This document shows, piece by piece, positions 41,214 to 50,154 of a DNA stretch of 64,000 nt; positions within the stretch are counted from its first letter, which is position 1, and each line of letters begins with the position of its first letter. Below the pieces are notes generated by a model, which saw nothing but the letters and a program-made list of their open reading frames with translations, was not told the origin of the DNA and made no database searches. The stretch is from Streptomyces sp. ISL-10 (GTDB taxonomy: Bacteria; Actinomycetota; Actinomycetes; Streptomycetales; Streptomycetaceae). Made by a program: the position numbers and the translations under genes. The stretch spans positions 1 to 64,000 of the forward strand of contig NZ_JAGGOJ010000025.1 of assembly GCF_018614575.1 (NCBI RefSeq), given 5' to 3'.

Positions 41214-41651
41214 TCAGGGCCACACAAGGCAATAGGGCTGATGCCCCGCCTCATGAAGACGATGGCTGAAGTCCTGCCATTCGTGCAGCAGCTGGTAGAC
41301 GTTGAACGCGTCCCGCGGCCCGCCCCGGTCGGGGACGGTCGACCAGATGAAGGCAGCCGCGCCCACCGACTCCTCGCCGATGTCCCGCAGCGGGTCGACC
41401 ACGGTCATGGGCAGCTTCACCACCGCGTAGTCGGGGTGGAGCACCACCAGCTCCAGCGGCGGCACCTTGTGCAGGGGCATGCCCTGGATGCCGGTCAGCA
41501 CCATCGCGGCTATGGTCTCCGGCTTGATCTTCGTGAACATACCGCCCATGCCGAGCTCGTCGCCACCGAGCTCCTCGGGGCGCATCGAGATCGGCACCCG
41601 TGCGGCGGTGGCCCCGTCGGGCGCACCGAAGTACTTGTACGTCACCCCCAA
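41214..41651 (-). CDS. Conserved hypothetical protein
   Basis: About 145 residues, beginning near VTYKYFGAPDGATAARVPIS and ending SHRLHEAGHQPYCLVWP. The sequence is well-formed and not repetitive (FTKIKPETIAAMVLTGIQGM; LHPDYAVVKLPMTVVDPLRD), with no signal peptide or membrane helix. I believe similar proteins occur in other Streptomyces, but I recognise no domain. The start is uncertain: TTG 41651 has AGGAG 9 nt upstream and GTG 41645 is an alternative; the frame remains open further upstream with low-complexity sequence. The upstream gap to hemL (41652-41884) shows nothing else. Confidence 0.6.
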   Translation of the reverse strand: MGVTYKYFGAPDGATAARVPISMRPEELGGDELGMGGMFTKIKPETIAAMVLTGIQGMPLHKVPPLELVVLHPDYAVVKLPMTVVDPLRDIGEESVGAAAFIWSTVPDRGGPRDAFNVYQLLHEWQDFSHRLHEAGHQPYCLVWP

Positions 41652-41884
41652 CCGGCCGCTCCTGCCTCCCACGGGATCATCCGCTTCGCCTCGCCGGTGC
41701 TTTCCACGCCGGGCAGGCTCAGGACCCAGGTCGTCGGTCCCCTCGCCCAGTCCGCCACCGCGATGCATATCTCCACCCGACCACTCGCAGCCCCCGCCGC
41801 GCAACCAGATCATCGTGACAGTGACCTCCCCCACGAACGTGCGGTGAAACACCTGTCCGCAAGATCGCCCGGGCCTCTGAGACC

Positions 41885-43201
41885 ATGGTTTCCGTGAGCT
41901 TTCCCTATGACGCCCCAGTTTCGCAGACGCTTTTCGACCGCGCGTCCCTCGTGACGCCCGGCGGCGTGAACTCTCCCGTCCGTGCCTTTCGCGCCGTGGG
42001 CGGTACGCCCCGGTTCATGGTGTCCGGCATCGGACCGTACCTGACCGATGCCGACGGCCGTGAGTACGTCGACCTGGTCTGCTCCTGGGGTCCGATGATC
42101 CTCGGGCACTCCCACCCCGAGGTGATCGAGGCCGTGCAGGCGGCGGTCGCCCGCGGCACCTCCTTCGGCACGCCGGGCGAGGGCGAGGTCGCTCTCGCCG
42201 AGGAGATCGTGGCCCGTGTCGGGCCCGTCGAGCAGGTACGGCTGGTCTCCAGCGGTACGGAGGCGACGATGTCGGCGATCCGGCTGGCCCGCGGTTTCAC
42301 CGGCCGGCCCAAGGTGATCAAGTTCGCCGGCTGCTACCACGGGCACGTCGACGCGCTGCTCGCGGCGGCGGGTTCGGGCGTCGCGACGTTCGCCCTGCCG
42401 GACACGCCAGGAGTCACCGGTGCGCAGGCCGGTGACACGATCGTGCTGCCGTACAACGACCTGGAGGCCGTGCACGCGGCCTTCCACGCACACCCCGGTG
42501 AGATCGCCTGTGTGATCACGGAGGCGTCGCCCGGCAACATGGGCGTGGTCCCGCCGCGGCCCGGCTTCAACCAGGGGCTCAAGGACGCCTGCGCGAAGAA
42601 CGGCGCCCTGTACATCTCCGACGAGGTGATGACCGGTTTCCGCACCTCGAAGGCGGGCTGGTTCGGTGTCGACGGTGTCGTGCCCGACCTGATGACCTTC
42701 GGCAAGGTGATGGGCGGCGGGTTCCCGGCCGCCGCGTTCGGCGGCCGCCGGGACGTCATGGCGCACCTCGCGCCGGCCGGCCCCGTCTACCAGGCGGGCA
42801 CGCTGTCCGGTAACCCGGTCGCGACCGCGGCGGGCCTCGCGCAGCTGCGGCTGCTGGACGACGCCGCGTACGAGAAGGTGAACGCGGTCTCCACCGAGAT
42901 CCAGGCGCTGGTCCGGGACGCCCTGACGAAGGAGGGCGTGGCGCACCGGCTGCAGACGGCGTCCAACATGTTCTCCGTCTTCTTCACCCCGACCGAGGTC
43001 AGGGACTACGAGGGCGCCAAGAAGCAGGAGGCGTTCCGCTTCAACGCGTTCTTCCACTCGATGCTCGCCGACGGCGTCTACCTGCCGCCGTCCGCGTTCG
43101 AGTCCTGGTTCGTCTCCACCGCTCACGACGAGCGGGCGATCGAGCGGATCGCGGCGGCGCTGCCCGCCGCCGCCCGAGCCGCCGCGGAGGCCACCGCATG
43201 A
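41885..43201 (+). CDS. hemL: Glutamate-1-semialdehyde 2,1-aminomutase
   Basis: PLP enzyme converting the HemA product to 5-aminolevulinate; 438 residues. Signatures: RASLVTPGGVNSPVRAF, SSGTEATMSAIRLARG, the PLP-Asp segment YISDEVMTGFR, and the Schiff-base lysine in DLMTFGKVMGGGFPAAAFG. It supplies the step between HemA and HemB, although it is encoded 30 kb from them. The start is ATG 41885; GTG 41894 is possible. The stop overlaps the next gene's ATG (ATGA), so it heads a unit with the histidine phosphatase. No Rex site is visible upstream. Confidence 0.95.
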   Translation: MVSVSFPYDAPVSQTLFDRASLVTPGGVNSPVRAFRAVGGTPRFMVSGIGPYLTDADGREYVDLVCSWGPMILGHSHPEVIEAVQAAVARGTSFGTPGEGEVALAEEIVARVGPVEQVRLVSSGTEATMSAIRLARGFTGRPKVIKFAGCYHGHVDALLAAAGSGVATFALPDTPGVTGAQAGDTIVLPYNDLEAVHAAFHAHPGEIACVITEASPGNMGVVPPRPGFNQGLKDACAKNGALYISDEVMTGFRTSKAGWFGVDGVVPDLMTFGKVMGGGFPAAAFGGRRDVMAHLAPAGPVYQAGTLSGNPVATAAGLAQLRLLDDAAYEKVNAVSTEIQALVRDALTKEGVAHRLQTASNMFSVFFTPTEVRDYEGAKKQEAFRFNAFFHSMLADGVYLPPSAFESWFVSTAHDERAIERIAAALPAAARAAAEATA

Positions 43202-43878
43202 GCCGCAGGGACATCACCGTCGTCCATCTGATGCGCCACGGCGAGGTGCACAACCCCGACGGCGTCCTCTACGGCCGCCGCGGCGGATACCACCTCTCCG
43301 AGCTCGGGCGGCAGATGGCCGACCGGGTCGCCGAACATCTGGCGGGCCGGGACATCACGCATGTCGTCGCCTCCCCGCTGGAGCGCGCCCAGGAGACCGC
43401 CCAGCCGATCGCCAAATCGCACGGTCTGACGCTCGAAACCGACGAGCGGCTGATCGAGGCGGCCAACGTCTTCGAGGGCAGGACCTTCGGCGTCGGCGAC
43501 GGCGCGCTGCGCCAGCCGGCCAACTGGAAGCACCTGACCAACCCCTTCCGCCCGTCCTGGGGCGAGCCGTACGCGGAGCAGGTCCAGCGGATGACGGCCG
43601 CGCTGGAGGCGGCGCGGGACGCGGCGCGCGGACACGAGGCGGTGTGCGTCAGCCACCAGCTGCCGATCTGGGTGGTGCGCAGTTTCGTCGAGAAGCGCCG
43701 GCTGTGGCACGACCCGCGACGCCGCCAGTGCACGCTGGCCTCGCTGACCTCGTTCACCTACGAGGGCAACACGATTGTCTCCGTCGGATACTCCGAGCCG
43801 GCCCGCGATCTCGTTCCGCCGCATCTTCTCGCCGGTGCCAAGCCCGTGAAGGGCAAGTCGAAGGCATTCGGCGCGTAG
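43198..43878 (+). CDS. Histidine phosphatase (phosphoglycerate-mutase-like)
   Basis: A 226-residue member of the histidine phosphatase superfamily. The phospho-acceptor motif is VHLMRHGEVHNPDG (RHG near residue 14); the second conserved regions are SPLERAQETAQPIAKS and EAVCVSHQLPIWVVRS with the catalytic His. The length and extra loops do not fit true glycolytic mutase, so a broad phosphatase or cofactor phosphatase is likelier. It is translationally coupled to hemL, but a role in tetrapyrrole synthesis is not indicated by the sequence. Confidence 0.88.
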   Translation: MSRRDITVVHLMRHGEVHNPDGVLYGRRGGYHLSELGRQMADRVAEHLAGRDITHVVASPLERAQETAQPIAKSHGLTLETDERLIEAANVFEGRTFGVGDGALRQPANWKHLTNPFRPSWGEPYAEQVQRMTAALEAARDAARGHEAVCVSHQLPIWVVRSFVEKRRLWHDPRRRQCTLASLTSFTYEGNTIVSVGYSEPARDLVPPHLLAGAKPVKGKSKAFGA

Positions 43879-43993
43879 CCACCCCGGGAAAAGACGCAGA
43901 AAAACCCGTCGCGCATATCAGGAACCTCCGCGTTCCGCACGGCATCTCTCCCTGTGCCGGTTTGGAAATCTCCCCCGGACCAGGGGAGTGCGG

Positions 43994-45244
43994 ATGGGGA
44001 ACGATATGCGCGACATCACCCGAAGGGGTTTGCTCGGAGCGGGACTTGGGGCCGCGGCCGCGGTCACGGTGGCGGGCTGTGGCTCCAGTGGCCCGGGCGG
44101 ATCCGGAAGTGGCCGGGGTGGTGACCAGGGCGAGGGGGCCAAGCCCTCGCCGTCGGCGGCACAGGGCCGGCCGATCGGCGACGGCTCCACGTCCGACACC
44201 GGGAAGCAGCCCAACCAGCCGGGGCGTGAGGTTCCGCTGGAACCGGGGCAGACGCCGCCGCAATTCGTGATCTTTTCCTGGGACGGTGCGGGCGAGGTCG
44301 GCAACGGCCTCTTCCCGCGTTTTCTCGAACTCGCCAGGAACCATGACGCGGCGATGACCTTCTTCCTGTCCGGGATCTATCTCCTGCCCGAGTCGAAGAA
44401 GTCGCTCTACCGCCCGCCGAACAACTCGATCGGCGCGTCCGACATCGGTTATCTCACCGACGATCACATCAAGGACACCCTCAAGTACATACGCCAGGCG
44501 TGGCTCGACGGCCATGAGATAGGCACCCATTTCAACGGGCATTTCTGTGAGGGCCCCGGATCGGGTGGCAACTGGTCGACCGCCGACTGGCAGAGCGAGA
44601 TCGACCAGGCTGTGAAGTTCGTCACCGAATGGCGGACCAACAGCGGCTGGCACGACATCGATCCGCTGCCGTTCGACTACCGTAAGGAGCTCGTCGGCGG
44701 CCGCACCCCCTGTCTGCTCGGCCAGGACCGCCTGCTGCCCGCCGCGAAAAAGCTGGGCTGGCGCTACGACGCCTCGTCGCCCGGCGGCCGCCAGATGTGG
44801 CCCGGCAAGCGGCTGGGCATCTGGGACCTGCCGCTCCAGCTGGTGCCGTTCCCCGGGCACTCGTTCCAGGTCCTGTCCATGGACTACAACATCCTCGCCA
44901 ATCAGTCCGGCAATTCGACCAAGGGCATGCCTTCGCGTTATCCGGGCTGGCGGAAGCAGGCCACGGAGGCGTATCTCGCGGGATTCAACCGCGCCTACGA
45001 GTCCAATCGCGCGCCCTTCTTCATCGGCAATCACTTCGAACAGTGGAACGGCGGCATCTACATGGATGCCGTGGAGGAAGCGCTGAAGGGCATGGCCGGG
45101 AAGAAGGACGTACGGCTGGTCTCCTTCCGGCAGTTCTGCGACTGGCTCGATGCGCAGGATCCCCAGGTGCTCGCGAAGCTGCGGACCCTTGAGGTCGGCC
45201 AGGCGCCGACAGGCGGCTGGAACGCATTCCTTAAGGCGTCCTGA
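43994..45244 (+). CDS. Tat-type lipoprotein, polysaccharide-deacetylase-like
   Basis: An exported protein of 416 residues. The signal has a twin-arginine-like DITRRGLLGAGLG and a lipobox VAGC, so it is probably a Tat-translocated lipoprotein. After a Gly/Ser-rich linker, a NodB-like fold is suggested by FVIFSWDGAGEVGNG (Asp), GHEIGTHFNGHF (HxxxH metal pair), and FFIGNHFEQWNGG near the end. It is longer than, and divergent from, classical chitin deacetylases. ATG 43994 has AGGGGAG 5 nt upstream; ATG 44006 is also possible. It lies between hemL and the cytochrome c maturation genes; function inferred only from the fold. Confidence 0.78.
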   Translation: MGNDMRDITRRGLLGAGLGAAAAVTVAGCGSSGPGGSGSGRGGDQGEGAKPSPSAAQGRPIGDGSTSDTGKQPNQPGREVPLEPGQTPPQFVIFSWDGAGEVGNGLFPRFLELARNHDAAMTFFLSGIYLLPESKKSLYRPPNNSIGASDIGYLTDDHIKDTLKYIRQAWLDGHEIGTHFNGHFCEGPGSGGNWSTADWQSEIDQAVKFVTEWRTNSGWHDIDPLPFDYRKELVGGRTPCLLGQDRLLPAAKKLGWRYDASSPGGRQMWPGKRLGIWDLPLQLVPFPGHSFQVLSMDYNILANQSGNSTKGMPSRYPGWRKQATEAYLAGFNRAYESNRAPFFIGNHFEQWNGGIYMDAVEEALKGMAGKKDVRLVSFRQFCDWLDAQDPQVLAKLRTLEVGQAPTGGWNAFLKAS

Positions 45245-45312
45245 CAACGGGCCTTATCGGGCACGCAGGGGGGCGCGGTAGATCGCCGCCGAGGCCATGC
45301 GAAACTTTTCAC

Positions 45313-45912
45313 ATGAGCCTCAGTCGTGCCCCCCGCGCCGCCCTGCTGACCGCACTGGTCGCCGCAGGTGCGCTCACCCTTTCGGCCTGCGGCGAAGGCG
45401 GGAAGTCCGGAGGCGGCGGCGACACCAACTTCGTCACCGGCTCCGGCGGCATCTCGACCGTCGCCAAGGGGGAGCGTCAGTCCCCGAACGAGCTCAAGGG
45501 CGAGACCCTGGAGGGCGACCAGCTCGACGTCGCCGATCTCCGGGGCAAGGTCGTCGTGATGAACGTCTGGGGATCATGGTGTCCGCCCTGCCGTTCCGAG
45601 GCCCCCTATTTCGCGAAGGTCGCGAAGGAGACCAAGGCGAAGGGCGTCGAGTTCGTCGGAATCAACACCCGGGACACCAACAAGGGTCCGGCCCTCGCTT
45701 TCGAGAAGGACTACGGGATCGAGTATCCGAGCCTGTACGACCCGATCGGCAAACTGATCGTCAACGGCTTCCCCAAGGGCAGCCTCAATCCGCAGGCCAT
45801 TCCCTCCACGATCGTGCTCGACCGGGACGGAAAGATCGCGGCCCGCTCGCTCAAGGCCCTCGACGACGAGGAACTGCACAAGATCATCGAACCGTTGATC
45901 GCGGAGAAGTGA
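45313..45912 (+). CDS. resA: Thioredoxin-like lipoprotein ResA/TlpA
   Basis: A membrane-anchored, extracytoplasmic thiol-disulfide reductase of 199 residues. The lipoprotein signal ends LTLSAC near residue 27. The thioredoxin domain follows, with active site VWGSWCPPCRSEAPYFAKVA (CPPC) and the cis-Pro loop NPQAIPSTIVLDRDGKI. ResA reduces the CXXCH cysteines of apocytochrome c before haem attachment, with electrons delivered by CcdA, encoded 5 bp downstream. It heads the resA-ccdA-resB-ccsB cluster. Confidence 0.95.
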   Translation: MSLSRAPRAALLTALVAAGALTLSACGEGGKSGGGGDTNFVTGSGGISTVAKGERQSPNELKGETLEGDQLDVADLRGKVVVMNVWGSWCPPCRSEAPYFAKVAKETKAKGVEFVGINTRDTNKGPALAFEKDYGIEYPSLYDPIGKLIVNGFPKGSLNPQAIPSTIVLDRDGKIAARSLKALDDEELHKIIEPLIAEK

Positions 45913-45916
45913 TCCT

Positions 45917-46681
45917 GTGGAAGTCCTCGCCGCAGCGTCCGAACTGAACAAGACGGTCCTCGGCGGCGCCCTGCTCCTCGCGCTGCCCATCGCCGTGCTC
46001 GGCGGTCTCGTCTCGTTCTTCTCGCCGTGCGTGCTGCCGCTCGTCCCCGGCTACCTCTCGTACGTCACCGGAGTCACGGGCACCGACCTCGCCGAGGCCC
46101 GGCGCGGCCGGATGGTCGCCGGCGCCTCCCTGTTCGTGCTCGGCTTCACCGCCGTCTTCGTCTCCGGCGGTGCGCTCTTCGGCTACTTCGGCTCCACCCT
46201 CCAGGGCGAGCGGGAGCTGCTGTCCAGGATCCTCGGCGTGCTGATGATCCTGCTGGGCGTGTTCTTCATGGGCATGATGCCGTGGCTCACCCAGCGCGAA
46301 TTCCGCATCCACAAGCGGCCGGTGTCCGGACTCGCGGGCGCGCCCGTGCTCGGCGCCCTGTTCGGCATCGGCTGGACACCGTGCATCGGACCGACGCTCT
46401 CGTCCGTCCAGATCCTCGCGGCGGACCAGGCCAGCGCGGGCCGCGGGGCGCTGCTGACCGTCGCGTACTGCCTCGGCCTCGGGCTTCCGTTCGTCCTCGC
46501 CGCGGTGGCGTTCCGCAAGGCGCTCGGCGCGTTCGGCTGGGTCAAGCGGCACTACGCCTGGGTGATGCGGATCGGCGGCATCATGATGATCGCCACCGGT
46601 CTGCTGCTGCTCACTGGTGTCTGGGACAGCATGGTCCAGTCGATGCAGAGCTGGTCCAACGGTTTCACGGTGGGGATCTGA
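45917..46681 (+). CDS. ccdA: CcdA/DsbD-type thiol-disulfide transporter
   Basis: A 254-residue integral membrane protein with about six helices that passes electrons from cytoplasmic thioredoxin to ResA. Redox cysteines lie in the two characteristic segments SFFSPCVLPLVPGYLSY and FGIGWTPCIGPTLSSV. The start is GTG 45917, and the gene begins 5 bp after resA, indicating co-transcription. A TlpA-family lipoprotein, CcdA and ResB/CcsB together constitute the system II cytochrome c maturation apparatus. Confidence 0.95.
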   Translation: MEVLAAASELNKTVLGGALLLALPIAVLGGLVSFFSPCVLPLVPGYLSYVTGVTGTDLAEARRGRMVAGASLFVLGFTAVFVSGGALFGYFGSTLQGERELLSRILGVLMILLGVFFMGMMPWLTQREFRIHKRPVSGLAGAPVLGALFGIGWTPCIGPTLSSVQILAADQASAGRGALLTVAYCLGLGLPFVLAAVAFRKALGAFGWVKRHYAWVMRIGGIMMIATGLLLLTGVWDSMVQSMQSWSNGFTVGI

Positions 46682-46687
46682 ACGTCC

Positions 46688-48367
46688 ATGAGCAAGTACG
46701 ACACCGACGAACGCGAGCTCGGCGAGGCCGGCGCCCAGCTGTCCACCGCCCCCACCGAGAGCGCGGCGGACCGGACCGTCGGCGGCCCCGCCCTCGGAGT
46801 GATCGGCTGGGCGCGCTGGTTCTGGCGGCAGCTGACCTCCATGCGGGTCGCGCTGATCCTGCTCTTCCTGCTGTCGCTCGGCGCGATCCCCGGCTCCCTC
46901 GTCCCGCAGAGCAGCGTCGACGAGATGAAGGTGCAGGCGTTCAAGGACCGCCACGAGGTCCTCGGCCCCCTCTACGAGAAGCTGCAGTTCTTCGACGTCT
47001 ACAGCTCGGTGTGGTTCTCGGCGATCTACATCCTGCTGTTCCTCTCGCTCATCGGCTGCATCGTGCCGCGCTCCTGGCAGTTCGCCGGTCAGCTGCGCAG
47101 CCGCCCGCCGGGCGCGCCGCGGCGACTGACCCGGTTGCCCGCGTACACGACGTGGCGGACGCAGGCCGAACCTGAGCAGGTGCGCGAGGCGGCGCTCGCG
47201 CTGCTCGGCGGACGCCGTTTCCGCGCCCACACGGCGGGCGACGCGATCGCCGCGGAGAAGGGCTATCTGCGTGAGGCCGGCAATCTGGTCTTCCATGTCT
47301 CGCTGATCGTGATGCTGGTGGCGTTCGCCTGTGGCCAGCTGCTGAAGTCCGAGGGCGGCAAGCTGGTCGTCGAGGGCGGTGGCTTCTCCAACACGCTCAC
47401 CCAGTACGACGACTTCAAGTCCGGTTCGCTGTTCGACACGGACGACCTGTCCCCCTTCAGCTTCAGCCTGGACGGCTTCACCGGCACGTACGAGAAGAAC
47501 GGGCCGCAGCGCGGCACGCCGCGCACCTACGAGGCGGCCGTGACCTGGTCCGGGCCCGGCGGCACCGAGAAGAAGCAGATCATCGAGGTCAACAAGCCGC
47601 TGGAGGTGGACGGCACCAAGGTCTTCCTCAACGGCCACGGGTACGCACCCGTCGTCACCGTGCGGGACGGCAACGGCAAGGTGGTCTTCCAGGACGCCGT
47701 GCCGCTGCTGCCGATCGACAACAACATCACGTCGACCGGTGCCATCAAGGTGATGGACGGCTACCGCGACAAGAACGGGAAGAAGGACCAGCTGGGCTTC
47801 CAGGCGTTCTTCGTGCCGACGTTCGCGGGTGACGGCAAGGGCGACATGTTCTCCCAATTCCCAGGCCTGGAGTACCCGGTGCTCGCGCTCACCGGCTACC
47901 ACGGCAGCCTCGGCGTCGACGCGGGCCTGCCGCAGAACGTGTACCAGCTCGACACGCGCAAGATGAAGCAGTTCAAGAACGCCGAGGGCGACATCCTCAA
48001 GCAGCGGATCCGGCCCGGCGAAACCATGAAGCTGCCGGACGGCGCCGGCTCCATCACCTTCGAGAACGAGGTCAGGGAGTGGGCGACCTTCCAGATCACC
48101 CGTCAGCCGGCCACCGGCTGGGCGCTGAGCGGCGCGATCGCCGCCATCGCGGGCCTGGCCGCCTCGCTGTTCATCCAGCGCCGCCGCATCTGGGTGCGGG
48201 CCGTGCGCGGTGAGGACGGGGTGACGGTCGTCGAGATGGCCGGGCTCGGCCGCAGTGAGTCGGCGAAGCTCCCGGAGGAACTGGCCGACCTGGCCGCGAC
48301 CCTCCATTCGAAGGCGCCGACAGCGCCTGAACCCGTAGACGTTCCTGCCGAAGGGGCTGAGAAGTGA
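46688..48367 (+). CDS. resB: ResB cytochrome c haem-lyase subunit
   Basis: A system II cytochrome c synthesis protein of 559 residues. Three N-terminal helices (MRVALILLFLLSLGAIPGSL; FSAIYILLFLSLIGCIV; VFHVSLIVMLVAFACGQLL) precede a large extracytoplasmic domain of ~300 residues, closed by a final helix (ATGWALSGAIAAIAGLAASL). It begins 6 bp after ccdA and ends in a GTGA overlap with ccsB, forming with it the haem-delivering ResB-CcsB complex. Confidence 0.95.
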   Translation: MSKYDTDERELGEAGAQLSTAPTESAADRTVGGPALGVIGWARWFWRQLTSMRVALILLFLLSLGAIPGSLVPQSSVDEMKVQAFKDRHEVLGPLYEKLQFFDVYSSVWFSAIYILLFLSLIGCIVPRSWQFAGQLRSRPPGAPRRLTRLPAYTTWRTQAEPEQVREAALALLGGRRFRAHTAGDAIAAEKGYLREAGNLVFHVSLIVMLVAFACGQLLKSEGGKLVVEGGGFSNTLTQYDDFKSGSLFDTDDLSPFSFSLDGFTGTYEKNGPQRGTPRTYEAAVTWSGPGGTEKKQIIEVNKPLEVDGTKVFLNGHGYAPVVTVRDGNGKVVFQDAVPLLPIDNNITSTGAIKVMDGYRDKNGKKDQLGFQAFFVPTFAGDGKGDMFSQFPGLEYPVLALTGYHGSLGVDAGLPQNVYQLDTRKMKQFKNAEGDILKQRIRPGETMKLPDGAGSITFENEVREWATFQITRQPATGWALSGAIAAIAGLAASLFIQRRRIWVRAVRGEDGVTVVEMAGLGRSESAKLPEELADLAATLHSKAPTAPEPVDVPAEGAEK

Positions 48368-49446
48368 CTCTCGCCGCCGCAACCAACGAGAATCTGGCGG
48401 AGATCAGCAACTACCTGATCTATTCGTCGATGGCCGTCTACACGCTGGCCTTCCTCGCGCACATCGCCGAGTGGCTCTTCGGCAGCCGCAGCAAGGTGGC
48501 CCGCACGGCCGCCGCGCTCACCGCCCCCGCCGAGACGACCGCGGCCCCGCCGGTCACCGTCAGGAACGCGGGCGGGACCGCGGTCCTTCAGAAGCCGAAG
48601 GTCGTCACCCGCGCCGCGAGCGGAGCCCGGGACGTGCCCGACGGCCCCGGCGCGCACGGCGGTACCGAACAGGGCGACCTGTACGGGCGGATCGCCGTGT
48701 CGCTCACCGCGCTCGCGTTCCTGTTGGAGGCGGCGGGCGTCGTCGCCCGCGCCCTGTCGGTGCAGCGCGCGCCGTGGGGCAACATGTACGAGTTCTCCAC
48801 GACGTTCTCCACGGTCGCCGTCGGTGTGTACCTCGCCCTCCTGCTGGCCGGGAAGAACATCCGCTGGGCCGGGCTGCCGCTGGTCACCACCGTGCTGCTG
48901 GACCTCGGCTTCGCCGTGACCTACCTGTACACCGAGAGCGACCAGCTGGTGCCCGCCCTCGACTCGTACTGGCTGTGGATCCACGTCTCCACCGCCATCT
49001 TCTGCGGCGCCGTCTTCTACCTCGGTGCGGTGGGCGCCGTGCTCTACCTCTTCCGCGACGCCTACGAGCGCAAGCTCACCCGCGGCGGGCAGCCCGGAAA
49101 GTTCGCCACCTCGGTCATGGAACGGCTGCCCTCGGCGGCCTCGCTCGACAAGTTCTCCTACCGCGTCAACGCGGCCGTCTTCCCGCTGTGGACGTTCACG
49201 ATCATCGCGGGCGCCATCTGGGCCGGCGACGCGTGGGGCCGTTACTGGGGCTGGGACGCCAAGGAGGTCTGGTCCTTCATCACCTGGGTCGCGTACGCCG
49301 CCTATCTGCACGCCCGCGCCACCGCCGGCTGGAAGGGCCGCAAGGCCGCGTACATCGCGCTCGTCGCGTTCCTGTGCTTCCTGTGGAACTACTACGGCGT
49401 GAACATGTTCGTGAACAGCCTGCACTCGTACGCGGGCGTGGAGTGA
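48364..49446 (+). CDS. ccsB: CcsB/ResC haem-handling protein
   Basis: A 360-residue polytopic membrane protein that carries haem across the membrane and attaches it to apocytochrome c. The haem-binding tryptophan-rich WWD-type motif is WGRYWGWDAKEVWSFITW near residue 295. Conserved external histidines include WIHVSTAIFCGAV and LHARATAGW. It has eight or so helices, with a hydrophilic Ala/Thr-rich loop after the first. The GTG start overlaps the resB stop, so translation is coupled. Confidence 0.95.
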   Translation: MTLAAATNENLAEISNYLIYSSMAVYTLAFLAHIAEWLFGSRSKVARTAAALTAPAETTAAPPVTVRNAGGTAVLQKPKVVTRAASGARDVPDGPGAHGGTEQGDLYGRIAVSLTALAFLLEAAGVVARALSVQRAPWGNMYEFSTTFSTVAVGVYLALLLAGKNIRWAGLPLVTTVLLDLGFAVTYLYTESDQLVPALDSYWLWIHVSTAIFCGAVFYLGAVGAVLYLFRDAYERKLTRGGQPGKFATSVMERLPSAASLDKFSYRVNAAVFPLWTFTIIAGAIWAGDAWGRYWGWDAKEVWSFITWVAYAAYLHARATAGWKGRKAAYIALVAFLCFLWNYYGVNMFVNSLHSYAGVE

Positions 49447-49500
49447 CGCGGCGCCCCTGGTGAGGTAGCGCCGACACCGCCGGCGAGTGACGCTGGAGGC

Positions 49501-50016
49501 ATGAGTGACGTGATCCCCCAGGGCACCACCGAGACCCGGGACGACGGCACTCGCCTGCTGCGGTACGAGCTCCGTCTGCCGCATCCGGTGATCCGGGTAT
49601 GGGCTGCCGTCGCCACTCCCGAAGGACTGCCGGCCTGGCTCTGCGCCGCCGATGTCCTCGAACCGAGACTCGGCGGCGCCGTCACCCTGCGCTGGCTCAA
49701 CGCCGATGCGGACGGTCGTCACATCGTCGCGGAGGGCCATGTCACCGCGTGGGACGTGGAGCGCGTCGCCGAGTACACGGTCACCGTGCACGGCCGCATC
49801 CGCTTCCACCTGGAGCCGCACGGTGACGAGGGCACGGTGCTCCGCTTCACCAACGAACTGCGGTGCGACGACGAGGTGCTGCTCGACTGCCTGGCCGGCT
49901 GGCACCACCACTTCGAGCTGCTGGTCGCCGCTCTGGAGGGCAGGCCGACCACCGACTGGTCCACCTGGACCCCCGAGCGCTGGCAGCAGCTGCGGGACGC
50001 GTACGCGGCCGCGTGA
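49501..50016 (+). CDS. SRPBCC (AHSA1/START-like) protein
   Basis: A 171-residue protein of the Bet v1-like AHSA1 type. The opening strand and helix RYELRLPHPVIRVWAAVATP are followed by PAWLCAADVLEPRLGGAVTL. HLEPHGDEGTVLRFTNEL and the long C-terminal helix LLDCLAGWHHHFELLVAALE complete the fold. Such proteins bind small hydrophobic ligands or act as cyclases or regulators' partners; no specific role is evident. It follows ccsB on the same strand after 54 bp with its own ribosome site (GGAG) and may be weakly linked. Confidence 0.85.
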   Translation: MSDVIPQGTTETRDDGTRLLRYELRLPHPVIRVWAAVATPEGLPAWLCAADVLEPRLGGAVTLRWLNADADGRHIVAEGHVTAWDVERVAEYTVTVHGRIRFHLEPHGDEGTVLRFTNELRCDDEVLLDCLAGWHHHFELLVAALEGRPTTDWSTWTPERWQQLRDAYAAA

Positions 50017-50057
50017 CCGCACGGGGGGCACTGCTGCTCAGCCGTCAGCCCTTCGCC

Positions 50058-50139
50058 CGGCCGGTCCTCCTCGGCCGGCGGCCCTTCGCCCGGTCAGTCC
50101 TGCCCGGCCGGTCGGTTCGTCTCGGCCGGCCAGTCCTGC
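50058..50139. repeat. CGGCCGG-rich spacer
   Basis: Four CGGCCGG palindromes and two copies of CAGTCCTGC alternate in the 138-bp gap between convergent genes; termination here is plausible but no single dominant hairpin stands out. Confidence 0.6.
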
Positions 50140-50154
50140 TCAGCAGGTCGGTGC

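Noticed and set aside
44205..44330. Biosynthetic gene cluster spanning the Tat lipoprotein and neighbours
   Set aside because: No synthase, ligase or cluster-type regulator genes; neighbours are haem and cytochrome c maturation genes.
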